DNA from: RCIO01 sp040880025
GTDB taxonomy: Bacteria > Pseudomonadota > Alphaproteobacteria > Rhizobiales > Rhizobiaceae
Reading direction: 5' to 3'
Length of the DNA: 64,000 bases
Assembly: GCA_040880025.1 (NCBI GenBank)
Contig: JBBDJD010000022.1
Location: forward strand, 434,001 to 498,000
Under the pieces are notes generated by a model, which did not search any database, was not told where the DNA came from, and was given only the letters and a program-made list of their open reading frames with translations. This document shows, piece by piece, positions 41,236-50,705 of this stretch; the first letter of the stretch is position 1, and the number at the start of each line of letters is the position of its first letter. The translations under genes and the position numbers were made by a program.

Positions 41236-44200
41236 TCAAGCGATTTCGACCTGGGCGGGCATGCCGCTCATATCGTTGAACAGAATTTGGACTTGGGCAA
41301 TGTTGCCGGCCAGGGTCGCCACGATGATGTCGCCACCGCCGTCGTTGAACAGTACGGAGGTGTCGCCCGCATCATCGGAGAGACGCAGCACGCTGTCGAC
41401 CTCGGCTGCGGTGTCGGCGATGCCGTCGAGCAGGGCGGTCAAATCGATCCTGTCGCCCTCGCCGAAATCGTAGTCGGTGATGAAGTCCCGTGCGTCGCCG
41501 GTAAACGCCGAAGGGTCGATGACGAAGACGTCGGCGCCCGCGCCGCCCGTCAGCGTATTGTCGCCCATGCCGCCGATGAGGATATCGTCGCCGTCGCCGC
41601 CGATCAGGATGCCCGACGGTACGGCCAACGGCACGCTGTTCACTGTGACGGTTGCGGTGCTCTGCGCGCCGTGGCTGTCTTCGACGGTGTACTGGAACGC
41701 GGTGACACCGGCCTGCGCGGTGATGGTGTCGCCGCCCGGGCTCAGGCTCACGCCGTTGCCGGCGACCGCCACCACTGTCAGCGCATTGCCGTCCTCGACG
41801 TCGAAGTCGTTGGCCAGCAGCAGGTGGGTCGAAAAGGTGGTCGGTCCGCCGTCGACCCATTGGAAATCGGCGATGCTGACCTGCAGGTCGTAGCTGCCGC
41901 TGGACGTTCCGGCATAGGATTCCACCCGGAAGGAATAGGTTCCGTCCTCGATCGCCACATATGTCAGATGCGAGTCGTATGGGTCGCCCTGCGACCCACC
42001 GCCGCCGACATGTGCCGGTGAATCGTCGTTGGAGGCGAGCTGGGCTTCAGCCGAGTTGTAGAGGCGCAGGATAGTGTCGAGGGAACCTGAAGTGTTGTCG
42101 ATATCGAGGATGAGCGTCTCGCCCGCCCGCAGCACGATGCTGTAGTAGTCGCGATCGCTGCCGGGGTTGATCGATCCCTCGATGGTGAGCGACGGCAGGC
42201 TGTCGTCGCCGAGATCACCGTTGGGCGCGATCCGCAGGGCCGTGCGATCGATTGCCTGCGCATTGCTCTGGGAGTTGTTGTCGGCGGTGGTCTCGTCGAC
42301 GACCGGCGTGGAAGCCGCCGTCGCGGGCGGCGTTCCGGTGGCCCGGTCAACGATGATCACGTCGTCCACCGCCACCGGCGGCTCGTTGGCGCCGTTGACG
42401 GTCACCGTGACGACCTGCGAGACCGTGCCACCGGCGCCGTCGTCGATTGTGACCGTGTAGGTCTGGACGAGGGTCTCGCCTTCGGCCAGGTGCTGGATGT
42501 CGGCGTCGTCCACCGTGAACGTCCAGGTCACGGTGCCGGAGCCGTCGCCGGTCGCCGGGTCGGTAATGCTGGCGGCGAAAGTCCCGAAGTAGCCGCCGCC
42601 GTTCTCGGTGGCGCTCACCATGTGAGTGTCCGACAGATCGGTGTCGGTGAAGGCGATCGTGCCGGTGGCCCTCTCGGTGCCGGGCAAAGCCACCACCGAG
42701 ACGTCGTCGAGCACCCAGTATCCTTCCGAATCGAACAGGGTGATTTCGAGCTCGGTGGCGGTGCCGCTCGCAAGCACGTCGACCGAGTATTGCGTGAAGT
42801 TCTGGTAGCCGCCGGATGGCGGCACGTTGTCGAGGGCAAGCACGGTGCCGCCGTTCCAGGTGACCGCGAGGCTGTTCACCTCGCTGGACGAACCGAACGG
42901 GTTGGAGGCAAAGAACGAGAGCCGGTAGGTGACCCCGGCAACGGTCGACAGGCTCTGGCCCAGCTGCGCCGCAACCTGGTAGGATGCCGCGCTGTTGAAG
43001 CCGGTATTCGGTTCGCCGATTCTGAACCCGCCGGTATTCGTCCAGCCCGTGAAGCTGCTTTCGAAGCCGCCGTTGACGACCAGCTCCCCGAGCGGCGCCG
43101 TATGCGACAGGTCCTCCGTCACCGAACCGGTCACGTCGCCGCCGGTGATTAGCGGTGCTTCGCTTGCCGGGTTGACCGTGACTTCCATGGTCCGGCTAAC
43201 GCTGGCCGTGTCGCTGGCCGCGCCGCCCGACAGGATCGCCTGGTCGGTCACGTTGGCCGTCACCGACAGAGTGAAGCTGCCGGTGTAGTTCTCCGGCGGC
43301 GTCACGGTGAGCGGGGTCGCGGCGAGCGAGGCGATGTCGCCGGCGTCGTCGATCACCCAGGTGCCGGCAACGGCACCGGGCTGGCCGAGCGAGAAGGTGG
43401 CGCCGGCGGGATAGCCGGACAGCAACAGCTCCAGCGTCTCCGAGCCGTCGGTGTCGGTGACGGCGGCGGTGATCGCCAGCAGCGGGATCGCCGTGTCCTC
43501 GGCGCCGGCGATGCTGGTGGGCAAGGCGAACAGCCGGGCGTAGATCTCGGAGTTGGATATGCTGGGATCGCCGCGCCACACGGTCGCGATCGTGCCGTCC
43601 GCGAGCTGCGCCGTTGTCGTGACGCCGTAGGCGCCGTCGGCGGCCTGGTTGCCGACGGTCGTCTCGCTGAGGCGGAATTCGGCGCCGTCCCGATTGCCGT
43701 CGGCGTCGAAGCGCTGGCCGTAGATGCCATTCAAGGAGCCGTCCTGGCCGTTCGACGTCCAGGTGACGATGAAGCCGCCATCGGCGAGCGCGGCGACCCT
43801 GGAATGATTCTGGTTTCCGGCGGTGTGGGTGTTGACGGCAAACTCGGCGCCGGCCGGATTGCCGGCGACATCGAACCGTTGGCCGTAGATGCCGAAACCG
43901 GAGCCGTCCTGCCCGTTGGACGACCAAGTGATGACGAAGCCGCCGTCGCCGAGCACGGCGACCGAAGAGAAAACCTGGCCGAGCGCCGTATGGGAGTTGA
44001 CCTGGAACTCGGCGCCGGCCGGATCGCCGTCGGCGTCGAAAAGCCGGCCGTAGATGCCGGTGCCGGAGCCGTCCTGGCCCTCGGACGACCAGGTGACGAC
44101 GAAGCCGCCGTTCTCGAGAGCCGCAACCGCAGGCAGGAGCTGGTCGAAAACCAGGTCCGAGCTGATCTGGAACTCGGCGCCGGCCGGGCCGCCGTCGGCG

Positions 44201-47200
44201 CCGAACCGCTGGCCGTAAATGCCGGTGCCGGCGCTGTCCTGAAACAGCGACCCCCAGGTGACGACGAAGCCGCCGTCGGCGAGCGCCGCGACCGAAGCGG
44301 TGCTCTGGTCGAAGGCGGTGTGCGTGTTCACCTGGAATTCGGCGCCGGCCGGATTGCCGCCGGCGTCGAACATCTGGCCGAAGATACCCGCTTCGTCGCC
44401 GAAGCCGGAGTCCGTGGCGTCCTGTTCGAAAGACGTCCAGGTGACGACGAAGCCGCCGCTTTCAAGTCCGACGACCGAGGAGTCGATCTGGGGGTTGAAG
44501 AATTGTGTGTTGATCTGGAATTCGGCGCCGGCCGGATTACCGCCGGCGTCGAACATCTGGCCGAAGATGCCGGAGCTATCGCCGTCCTGCGCGCCGGCGG
44601 ACGTCCAGGTGACGACGAAGCCGCCGTCGGCGAGCGCGGCGAGCGAACCGGCAGCCTGGCTGCCGATCGTGAAGGTGTTGACCCGGAACTCGCCGCCGAT
44701 CGCCACCGGCGTGCCGTTGCCGGTGGCAATCTCCAGCACCGGTGCATCGGCAACTGGGGCGACGTCGATCGTGACGTGGCCGGTCGCGATGCCGCCGTTG
44801 CCGTCGGCGATCGTATAGTCGAAGCCGGCGATGCCGCTGAAATTTTCATCCGGCGTGAAGACCGGATTTCCGCCGTTGAAGTCGACCGTGCCGCCCGCTG
44901 CGTTGGAGACGCTGGTCACCGTCAGCGTATCGAGATCGATATCGCTGTCGTTGCCAGTCAGCGTGGCGCCCGGGATGGTCAGCGGCGTGTCTTCGACGGC
45001 ATTGACAGTGTCGTCGACGGCGACCGGCGCGTCGTTTACCGGATTGACGGTAATGTCGACCGTCGCGATATCGCCATCGACCGAGCCGTCATCGGCCCTG
45101 TAGGTGAAGAAGTCGGGACCGTGGTAGTCGGCGTCCGGCGTGTAGGTGAAAGACCCGTCAGGGTTCAGCGTCAGCGTACCGTGCGCCGGCGGCTGGATCA
45201 GGATCGCCGACAGCGGATCGCCGTCGGCATCCGCGTCGTTGCCCAGCACGCCGGGCGTCGGGATGACCAGCGCCACATCCTCGTCGGTGGTGTAGCTATC
45301 ATTGGCGGCGACCGGCCGATCGTTGGTGCCCGTGATTGTGATGGTGACGTCGCGGCTCGTACGGTTGTTGGCCGCGCCGCTATCGTCGGTGACCGTGATC
45401 GTGTAGGTCAGCGTCAGGGTTTCGCCTGCGGCGAGGAAGTCGACGAACCGGTCCTCAAGCGCGAAGTTCCAGTCGATCGTGCCGGTCGCGCCACCAGTCG
45501 CCGCACCGCCGACCAGTGCCGTCAGTGCTCCCTGGATCGCGGTCAGCGTGGCGGCCGGAGCATCCGGCCCGCGGCTCCAGACCGCGTTGCTCAGAGCCGA
45601 CGTCACGGCGTGCGTGTCGCTCGCGTCGCCATCGGCGAAGGCGAGCGCGCCGTTGTCCGTGAGCTCGGCTGTTGAACCGGTCTGGCCGGTCAGTTCGACA
45701 AGTGTGGCGCTGTCGTCGCCCGTCCCGATCACCGGCGCATCGTTGGTGCCGGTGATGGTGACGACGAAGGTCTGCTGGGCGACCCCGCCGTCGCCGTCGT
45801 CAAAGGCCAGCGTATAGGTCAGCACCACCGTCTCGCCGGGCGACAGGTAGTCGAAAGCGGACGCGGCCGCCGAGAAGGCGAGGTCGACCGAACCGTCCGA
45901 CGAGCCGGCCGCTTTCGTCACCATGCCCGGGATAATCAATGCAATCAGCTCCGCCTCGCCAAGCGCCAGGCTGCCGGTCTCGCCGCTTGCCGTAACGGCC
46001 GTCACGACCGCCATATGATCGATATCCCCGAGGTCGACATCGGTGAACGTCACCGCAATCGTCGTCGTCAGGACCGAGCCGTCGGTCTGCTCGTGGAGGT
46101 CCGTCTGCGCGATCGCATCGATTACCGGTGCGTCGTTGGTGCCGGCAATGGTGACGACAAAGGTTTGTTGACCGACGCCGCCGTCGCCATCATCGATGGC
46201 CAACGTGTAGGTCAGGGTCACCACCTCACCGGTCGCCAGATAGTCGAACGCAGTCGAGGCGGCCGAGAAAACCAGGTCGAGCGAGCCGAACGTCGAATCC
46301 GCAAGCTTTGTCACCGCGCCAGGCATGACCAGCGCGATCAGATCCGCCTCACTCAGGGCGAGGCCGGCGATCTGCCCGCTTGCCGCCGCGGCCGTCACGG
46401 CAGCGTCATGGCCGACGTCATTGCGGTCGACGTCGAGGAACGTCACCGCGACTGTTGCCGTCAGCGCCGAACTATCGGTCGGTTCGACGAGACCGGTCTG
46501 CGCGATCGCACCGATGACCGGCACGTCGTTGGTGCCGGCTATGGTGACGACGAACGTTTGCTGACCGACCCCGCCATCGCCGTCGTCGATGGTCAGCGTA
46601 TAGGTCAGCGTCACCACCTCACCGATGGCCAGATAGTCGAATACCGATGGATCGGCCGAGAAGGTCAGGTCGACCGATCCATCGGAAGAGCCGGCCGGCT
46701 TGGTAACCGGGCCGGCACTGGTCCCCGGTCCCGGCGTGATCAGAGCGATCAGCCCCGCCTCGTCCACTTCGCCGCGCACCAACCCGAGAGTATCGCCGCT
46801 GGCCAACGCACCGGTGACCGTTGCGGTATGGCCGATGTCGCTGAGATCCACGTCGACAAACGACACGGAAATCAAAGCCGTTAACGGGCTCGGCGCCTCG
46901 ACCAGGTCGGTCTGGGCGATGGCTTCGATCTCCGGGGCGTCGTTGGTGCCGGTGACGACTATCGTCACCGTGGTCGTGACGCTCGCTATGCCGTCGCTGA
47001 TCGTCACCGCGAAATTCAAGGTGACGGTTTCGCCGACGGACAGGAAATCGACCGCGGCATTGCCGATCGTGTAATGCCACTGAACGCTGCCATTGGCGAC
47101 AGCGCTCGGACTGCTCACGGCGCTCAGCGCGAACCCGGCCAGGAGGTCGCCGATCTGCTGGTCCGACAGCACCAGGCCATGGTCGAGCGCAGTACCTGCA

Positions 47201-47943
47201 ACGTGGCGGCTGGTGACGTCGGCGGTGAAGGTATCGCCAAGGTCGGCATCGGAAAATCCGATCGTGCCTGACAATGGGATCGGGTCCGGGTCGACGCCCC
47301 CGGGCACGTCGTCGCTTTCCAGCACTTCGCCCGTCAGTGTCGCGGAGACGATGGCCGGGGCATTGTTGCCCTCGCCATACAACTCGTCATCGTGGTTTAT
47401 TTCGTTGCCGAGTTCGGTATTGCCTAGAAGGTCGAGAACATCAAAGCTCTGGAGCATCCTGGGCGGCAGGGAATCAAAATTGGCGCCCGAACTCGGCGGA
47501 CCGCCGCCGACGGCCGAGAAAGACCCGTCTGGCTCTGCGGCAACGTTGATGCCGCTGGCGTCGAGCACAGCCAACAACGCTTCCTGCGGGATTTCCACAT
47601 CGCCGACGATGAAGGTGGGGATGCGGAGCGCTGCGTGCAGGATCACGATTTCCGATCCGTCGGCCTGGACGAGGATCAGGTTGGCGCCATCGACGCGGAT
47701 GTCTTCGATCGTCGCCCTGGCGGGCAGCCGTATGACATTGCTGTCATCCGCAACAATCTCTGCCGGGAAGGCAGACGCCCCGGCATCCTGTCTCTCTGGC
47801 TCCAATATTTCCATGGGAACGGGGTCGACGTCGTCTTGAGCCACAAGCAATGGCCGATGCGAGTTCTCGCTCGTCTCCGCCATTGGTGCGCCTGACGAAC
47901 GATCGCTGTCGCCGATCGAGAAGCGTTGATCTTCGAGGGTCAT
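41236..47943 (-). CDS. Giant RTX/VCBS adhesin secreted by a type I system (LapA/BapA-like)
   Basis: 2235-residue acidic surface protein. Order: an N-terminal 150-residue prefix with LVQADGSEIVILHAALRIP and a di-alanine motif (INVAAEPDG, about 132-140); VCBS repeats (TNDAPVI...AIAQTDL type, at least three long copies); two cadherin/Ig-like repeats (NDSYTTDEDVALVIPTPGVL type); seven GGFVVTWTS repeats; another VCBS unit split by a jelly-roll module (VVNGGFESSFTGW); a PPC-like domain (SDRDYYSIVLRAGETL); two RTX nonapeptides (GGDGDDILIGG, GGAGADVF) and a type I secretion tail. ATG 47943 follows GGGGTG; the longer upstream frame is discarded. Divergent from a LapG-like protease. No secretion ABC genes are in the window. 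Confidence 0.92.
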   Translation of the reverse strand: MTLEDQRFSIGDSDRSSGAPMAETSENSHRPLLVAQDDVDPVPMEILEPERQDAGASAFPAEIVADDSNVIRLPARATIEDIRVDGANLILVQADGSEIVILHAALRIPTFIVGDVEIPQEALLAVLDASGINVAAEPDGSFSAVGGGPPSSGANFDSLPPRMLQSFDVLDLLGNTELGNEINHDDELYGEGNNAPAIVSATLTGEVLESDDVPGGVDPDPIPLSGTIGFSDADLGDTFTADVTSRHVAGTALDHGLVLSDQQIGDLLAGFALSAVSSPSAVANGSVQWHYTIGNAAVDFLSVGETVTLNFAVTISDGIASVTTTVTIVVTGTNDAPEIEAIAQTDLVEAPSPLTALISVSFVDVDLSDIGHTATVTGALASGDTLGLVRGEVDEAGLIALITPGPGTSAGPVTKPAGSSDGSVDLTFSADPSVFDYLAIGEVVTLTYTLTIDDGDGGVGQQTFVVTIAGTNDVPVIGAIAQTGLVEPTDSSALTATVAVTFLDVDRNDVGHDAAVTAAAASGQIAGLALSEADLIALVMPGAVTKLADSTFGSLDLVFSAASTAFDYLATGEVVTLTYTLAIDDGDGGVGQQTFVVTIAGTNDAPVIDAIAQTDLHEQTDGSVLTTTIAVTFTDVDLGDIDHMAVVTAVTASGETGSLALGEAELIALIIPGMVTKAAGSSDGSVDLAFSAAASAFDYLSPGETVVLTYTLAFDDGDGGVAQQTFVVTITGTNDAPVIGTGDDSATLVELTGQTGSTAELTDNGALAFADGDASDTHAVTSALSNAVWSRGPDAPAATLTAIQGALTALVGGAATGGATGTIDWNFALEDRFVDFLAAGETLTLTYTITVTDDSGAANNRTSRDVTITITGTNDRPVAANDSYTTDEDVALVIPTPGVLGNDADADGDPLSAILIQPPAHGTLTLNPDGSFTYTPDADYHGPDFFTYRADDGSVDGDIATVDITVNPVNDAPVAVDDTVNAVEDTPLTIPGATLTGNDSDIDLDTLTVTSVSNAAGGTVDFNGGNPVFTPDENFSGIAGFDYTIADGNGGIATGHVTIDVAPVADAPVLEIATGNGTPVAIGGEFRVNTFTIGSQAAGSLAALADGGFVVTWTSAGAQDGDSSGIFGQMFDAGGNPAGAEFQINTQFFNPQIDSSVVGLESGGFVVTWTSFEQDATDSGFGDEAGIFGQMFDAGGNPAGAEFQVNTHTAFDQSTASVAALADGGFVVTWGSLFQDSAGTGIYGQRFGADGGPAGAEFQISSDLVFDQLLPAVAALENGGFVVTWSSEGQDGSGTGIYGRLFDADGDPAGAEFQVNSHTALGQVFSSVAVLGDGGFVITWSSNGQDGSGFGIYGQRFDVAGNPAGAEFAVNTHTAGNQNHSRVAALADGGFIVTWTSNGQDGSLNGIYGQRFDADGNRDGAEFRLSETTVGNQAADGAYGVTTTAQLADGTIATVWRGDPSISNSEIYARLFALPTSIAGAEDTAIPLLAITAAVTDTDGSETLELLLSGYPAGATFSLGQPGAVAGTWVIDDAGDIASLAATPLTVTPPENYTGSFTLSVTANVTDQAILSGGAASDTASVSRTMEVTVNPASEAPLITGGDVTGSVTEDLSHTAPLGELVVNGGFESSFTGWTNTGGFRIGEPNTGFNSAASYQVAAQLGQSLSTVAGVTYRLSFFASNPFGSSSEVNSLAVTWNGGTVLALDNVPPSGGYQNFTQYSVDVLASGTATELEITLFDSEGYWVLDDVSVVALPGTERATGTIAFTDTDLSDTHMVSATENGGGYFGTFAASITDPATGDGSGTVTWTFTVDDADIQHLAEGETLVQTYTVTIDDGAGGTVSQVVTVTVNGANEPPVAVDDVIIVDRATGTPPATAASTPVVDETTADNNSQSNAQAIDRTALRIAPNGDLGDDSLPSLTIEGSINPGSDRDYYSIVLRAGETLILDIDNTSGSLDTILRLYNSAEAQLASNDDSPAHVGGGGSQGDPYDSHLTYVAIEDGTYSFRVESYAGTSSGSYDLQVSIADFQWVDGGPTTFSTHLLLANDFDVEDGNALTVVAVAGNGVSLSPGGDTITAQAGVTAFQYTVEDSHGAQSTATVTVNSVPLAVPSGILIGGDGDDILIGGMGDNTLTGGAGADVFVIDPSAFTGDARDFITDYDFGEGDRIDLTALLDGIADTAAEVDSVLRLSDDAGDTSVLFNDGGGDIIVATLAGNIAQVQILFNDMSGMPAQVEIA
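43520..44690 (-). repeat. Seven tandem repeats of about 165 bp inside the adhesin gene
   Basis: Each unit encodes roughly 50-58 residues around GGFVVTWTS...GIFGQMFDAGGNPAGAEFQ, the last one diverged (GTIATVWRG...EIYARLF). The DNA shows regularly spaced copies of GAAGCCGCCGTCGGCGAG-like sequence. Seven copies fit a seven-bladed propeller within the adhesin. Confidence 0.75.
45730..46950 (-). repeat. Three tandem VCBS repeats of about 400 bp inside the adhesin gene
   Basis: TND(A/V)P motifs recur at about 46936, 46526, 46128 and 45740, delimiting three highly similar units that share AIAQT, DVDxxDxGH and FDYLxxGEVVTLTYTL. Similarity suggests recent duplication and possible copy-number change. 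Confidence 0.75.
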
Positions 47944-48289
47944 AGTCACCCCGAGCCCCAATTGTTTCAGAGCGGCGATCAAGCCTAGAAAGGTTTCGTT
48001 AAGGCAATTGGCGGGTGGGCAACAATACATTGTCCAACACGCAATATAAGAATGGGTATTGGTTAATCGACCCGGGCGGGTGACGCCTCGGCCAGTGATT
48101 TTTGTACCCGCAACGGTGCTTGAAACAGCGCGGCGCCTTGCTCGGCAAGGCATCCACGGCGGAGAAGCATGCTGGACCGTTCACCGGGTGTCGAGCAATG
48201 CGATGGCCGTCATGACCGCCGAAATAGTGGCGGGTAAGGTTAACCACAAACGCCGCAAGATAACACTCGCACTCGTTCGAGCAATTGAC
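47944..48289. other. Divergent control region between adhesin and protease genes
   Basis: A 346-bp region with a 7-bp hairpin GCCTTGC-TCG-GCAAGGC at 48135-48151. The AT-richer stretches 48023-48065 and 48240-48285 are likely promoters. No c-di-GMP riboswitch pattern recognised. Open frames through it are extensions of the flanking genes without ribosome sites. Confidence 0.45.
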
Positions 48290-49318
48290 ATGGACGAAGT
48301 AGATCGCCGTCGTCAGTGGAAGCTTAGAATAAGGTCGCTGTTCAGGGTGGTTCACAGGGCGGCTGCGGCCGTAGTTTTCGTGGCCGCATTGATCGGACCG
48401 GCAGCGGGGGGAGCAACCGGACAGCCGTTGAATGCCGGCTCCGGCCGACATCTGCTTCTTGCGACGCCGCATCAGGGCGCCAGCGTCTCAGAAGCTCTGC
48501 CGGTCGCGCCCCGGTCCCCGTTCCATACCGGCAGTCGGTTCTTCCGCCTTGCGGAACAGGCACTGAGGACCCTGGGAGATGCTTACGCAACCGCGCTTGC
48601 CGAAATCGAATTGAAGCCGATTCCCGTTCGGGCCACAGCGGACCCGGCGGTCTCGGTAAGACCTGGCGGCGTGTTCGATTCGGTGCCGATTTCCTATGGC
48701 CGGCTCCCCGCTCTGCGGCGATTGAAACCGTCCTCTCGGCAGGCCGGCGCCCCGGCGCTTCTGGATTGCAGCCTGCGCACATGTTCCGCACCGGAAGCGG
48801 AACTGGCCGGGACACTGGCGGGCCTGACCGGCGCGGGGCTGTTGCGGAAGATTGTCACGGTGAACGTCGTCGTCAACGGCTTTCTCGCCTATGTCAGGGA
48901 TATCGACAGCGTTGGGTTGGCGGATGACTGGGCAACACCGCAACAGACATTGCTACGACAGATGGGAGACTGCGAGGATTACGCGATCCTCAAGCTTGCA
49001 TTGCTTGAAGAACTGGGAGTGCCGGCCCACAGCCTGTCGCTGACCGTCCTGAATAACGAGACGCTGAACGCCTTTCATGCCGTGGCTGCGATCGAAACCG
49101 ATCGCGGCTTTTTCATCCTCGATAACATGCACGACCAGGTGTTGCGGGACATCCAGATCTCCCACTACACGCCACTCTACTCGCTGGCTGCGGGCAGAGG
49201 TTACATGCATGGCCGAAGGATAGGCTCCAGCCGCCTCGTGGCTGGCGGTTTTGGCCCGAGCGGCTTCGCGCCGGGCGAAGGGCCGGAACCGAAGCGCGTC
49301 ACCCGGCGGGATCGTTGA
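48290..49318 (+). CDS. lapG: LapG-like periplasmic transglutaminase-fold cysteine protease (BTLCP)
   Basis: 342 residues: an N-terminal signal/anchor (AAAAVVFVAALIGPAAGGA at about 22-41), a 120-residue linker of low complexity, then the protease domain. The catalytic triad is clear: Cys228 in MGDCEDYA, His263 in NAFHAV, Asp278 in ILDNMHDQV. The spacing (35 and 15) is like that of known LapG proteins. LapG clips LapA-type adhesins at a di-alanine site near their N-terminus and is held back by LapD when c-di-GMP is high. Placed head-to-head with the RTX adhesin, its probable substrate. ATG 48290 is preferred; upstream frame is a shadow. The 3' end overlaps the convergent LysR gene by 20 bases. 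Confidence 0.9.
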   Translation: MDEVDRRRQWKLRIRSLFRVVHRAAAAVVFVAALIGPAAGGATGQPLNAGSGRHLLLATPHQGASVSEALPVAPRSPFHTGSRFFRLAEQALRTLGDAYATALAEIELKPIPVRATADPAVSVRPGGVFDSVPISYGRLPALRRLKPSSRQAGAPALLDCSLRTCSAPEAELAGTLAGLTGAGLLRKIVTVNVVVNGFLAYVRDIDSVGLADDWATPQQTLLRQMGDCEDYAILKLALLEELGVPAHSLSLTVLNNETLNAFHAVAAIETDRGFFILDNMHDQVLRDIQISHYTPLYSLAAGRGYMHGRRIGSSRLVAGGFGPSGFAPGEGPEPKRVTRRDR

Positions 49319-50192
49319 GGGGCGACCAGACGAATGCACGGGCGGCGTCGAGGGCAAGCTTGACCGGTGCGCTGTGCTGCCGGCCGGCCACGGTGACCAC
49401 GCTGATCGTCCTGTAGACTTCGGGGTCCACGATTGGACGGAGCAGGATACCCGGCAGGATGGGAAGGAATTCCGGCATCAGAGTGCAGCCGAGATCGGCG
49501 GCGACCATCGACTGAATCCAGTCTTCGCGCTCGCTGGTGTATCTGACGCGCACGGCATCATAAGGCTTGGCCTCTCCCGTCGCGGCGAAATTCGACGGGA
49601 ATTCGCAATGCTGCCGTTTGATGTATGCCTCTCCCTCCAGTTCGCGCAACGGAACGGCGTTCATGCTCTCGAAGCGGTGTCCTGGCGCGAACGCGACGAA
49701 GTACTGTTCGCGGCACAAAATGATCGGCCGCATGTGCTCGGGATAGAACGGCAGGCTCATGATGGCGATGTCGATCTCGCCGTTATCGAGCGCGCCGGCA
49801 ATCTCCTCGCAGTTGCTCTCCCAGATATTCAGGTCGAGATCCGGCGCCCGGCTGCGCAGGGATGTGAGGAATGCTACCAGAGCCCGTGACGGCATGGTCG
49901 AGATGATGCCGATCTTCAGCTGCGCTTCGGCGCGCTGATAGCGCCGCGCCTCCGCGATCGCCTGTTCCGTCGCGGTGTGTGCCGTACGGAACTGAATCTG
50001 CAGAAGGCGGCCAAGATCCGTCAGATGCGTCAAGTGCCGCTCGCGCCGGAAGAGTTGTCCGCCGAGTTCTTCCTCCAGCTTCTTGATCGCCCGGGTCAGT
50101 GTTGGGACCGCAACGTTACAAGTTTCCGCGGCCCTTGTGAAATTGAGCGTTTCGCTGGCGGCTAGAAAATATGTGATCTGGTGCAGTTCCAT
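49299..50192 (-). CDS. LysR-family transcriptional regulator
   Basis: 297 residues. N-terminal HTH (ITYFLAASETLNFTRAAETC, then VPTLTRAIKKLEEELGGQLF) and a LysR substrate-binding domain (KIGIISTMPSRALVAFL, GEIDIAIMSLPF, MVAADLGCTLMPEFLPIL). ATG 50192 starts right at the HTH; the frame is open further upstream without support. Its tail overlaps the lapG end. The next gene upstream is IS debris, so its target is unclear; it may regulate a gene elsewhere. Confidence 0.9.
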   Translation of the reverse strand: MELHQITYFLAASETLNFTRAAETCNVAVPTLTRAIKKLEEELGGQLFRRERHLTHLTDLGRLLQIQFRTAHTATEQAIAEARRYQRAEAQLKIGIISTMPSRALVAFLTSLRSRAPDLDLNIWESNCEEIAGALDNGEIDIAIMSLPFYPEHMRPIILCREQYFVAFAPGHRFESMNAVPLRELEGEAYIKRQHCEFPSNFAATGEAKPYDAVRVRYTSEREDWIQSMVAADLGCTLMPEFLPILPGILLRPIVDPEVYRTISVVTVAGRQHSAPVKLALDAARAFVWSPLNDPAG

Positions 50193-50511
50193 CGAAACTC
50201 TGTGTCGGTGAGATTCCAATATGCAGGGTAGCAGGGACTTGGCAAATAAACAGACTGGCACCCCATGGTGATCGATATTCAATCTGCACGGATGACCTTG
50301 GTGTTTTGTCGGCGACCGCGTTCCGACATCCCTGTTCGGGGCCGCGCCGGGTCGAGCCAAGACCCAGATTTCGATCTCAAATCCTACCCCGTGAATCCAT
50401 CCTGACACATCCGAAAACGCAGCTTGGCACTGTAAGCAACTTTCACCGTGGAAAGCTGAGGCCACGACAGGTCCGATGACGCATTTGTCGGCCTTTCGCC
50501 GAGAGCGCCTG

Positions 50512-50688
50512 CTAGTCGCATTTACGTTGGCGTTTCGGACTCTCGTTGCCGGTCTCGACGATGTCGCAGTGGTGGGTGAGCCGATCGAGCAGCGCAGTGG
50601 TCATCTCGGCGTCGCCGAAGACCGATGGCCATTCGCCGAACGCCAGGTTGGTGGTGACGATCACCAAGGTCTGCTCGTAGAGGTGGTT
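50512..50688 (-). pseudogene. istB: IS21-family istB remnant (C-terminal part)
   Basis: The minus strand reads NHLYEQTLVIVTTNLAFGEW then PSVFGDAEMTTALLDRLTHH and CDIVETGNES, the conserved C-terminal part of the IS21 helper ATPase IstB. Only about 55 of roughly 250 residues remain, joined at its upstream end to the dispersed repeat. No istA or terminal repeats found. Confidence 0.8.
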
Positions 50689-50705
50689 GGCTGGGGAATT
50701 TTTTC

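Noticed and set aside
43804..45675. 623-codon plus-strand open frame inside the adhesin gene
   Set aside because: It is the antisense shadow of the repetitive adhesin sequence, with no ribosome site.
45700..47000. CRISPR-like repeat array
   Set aside because: The periodic DNA is coding VCBS repeat in one long frame, with units of about 400 bp, not short repeats with unique spacers.
47944..48153. 70-residue N-terminal extension of the adhesin
   Set aside because: Cys/Arg-rich, no ribosome site, and the ATG at 47943 has GGGGTG ahead.
47944..48289. c-di-GMP riboswitch before the adhesin or protease gene
   Set aside because: I looked for the GEMM-type conserved core and saw none; only a simple 7-bp hairpin is present.
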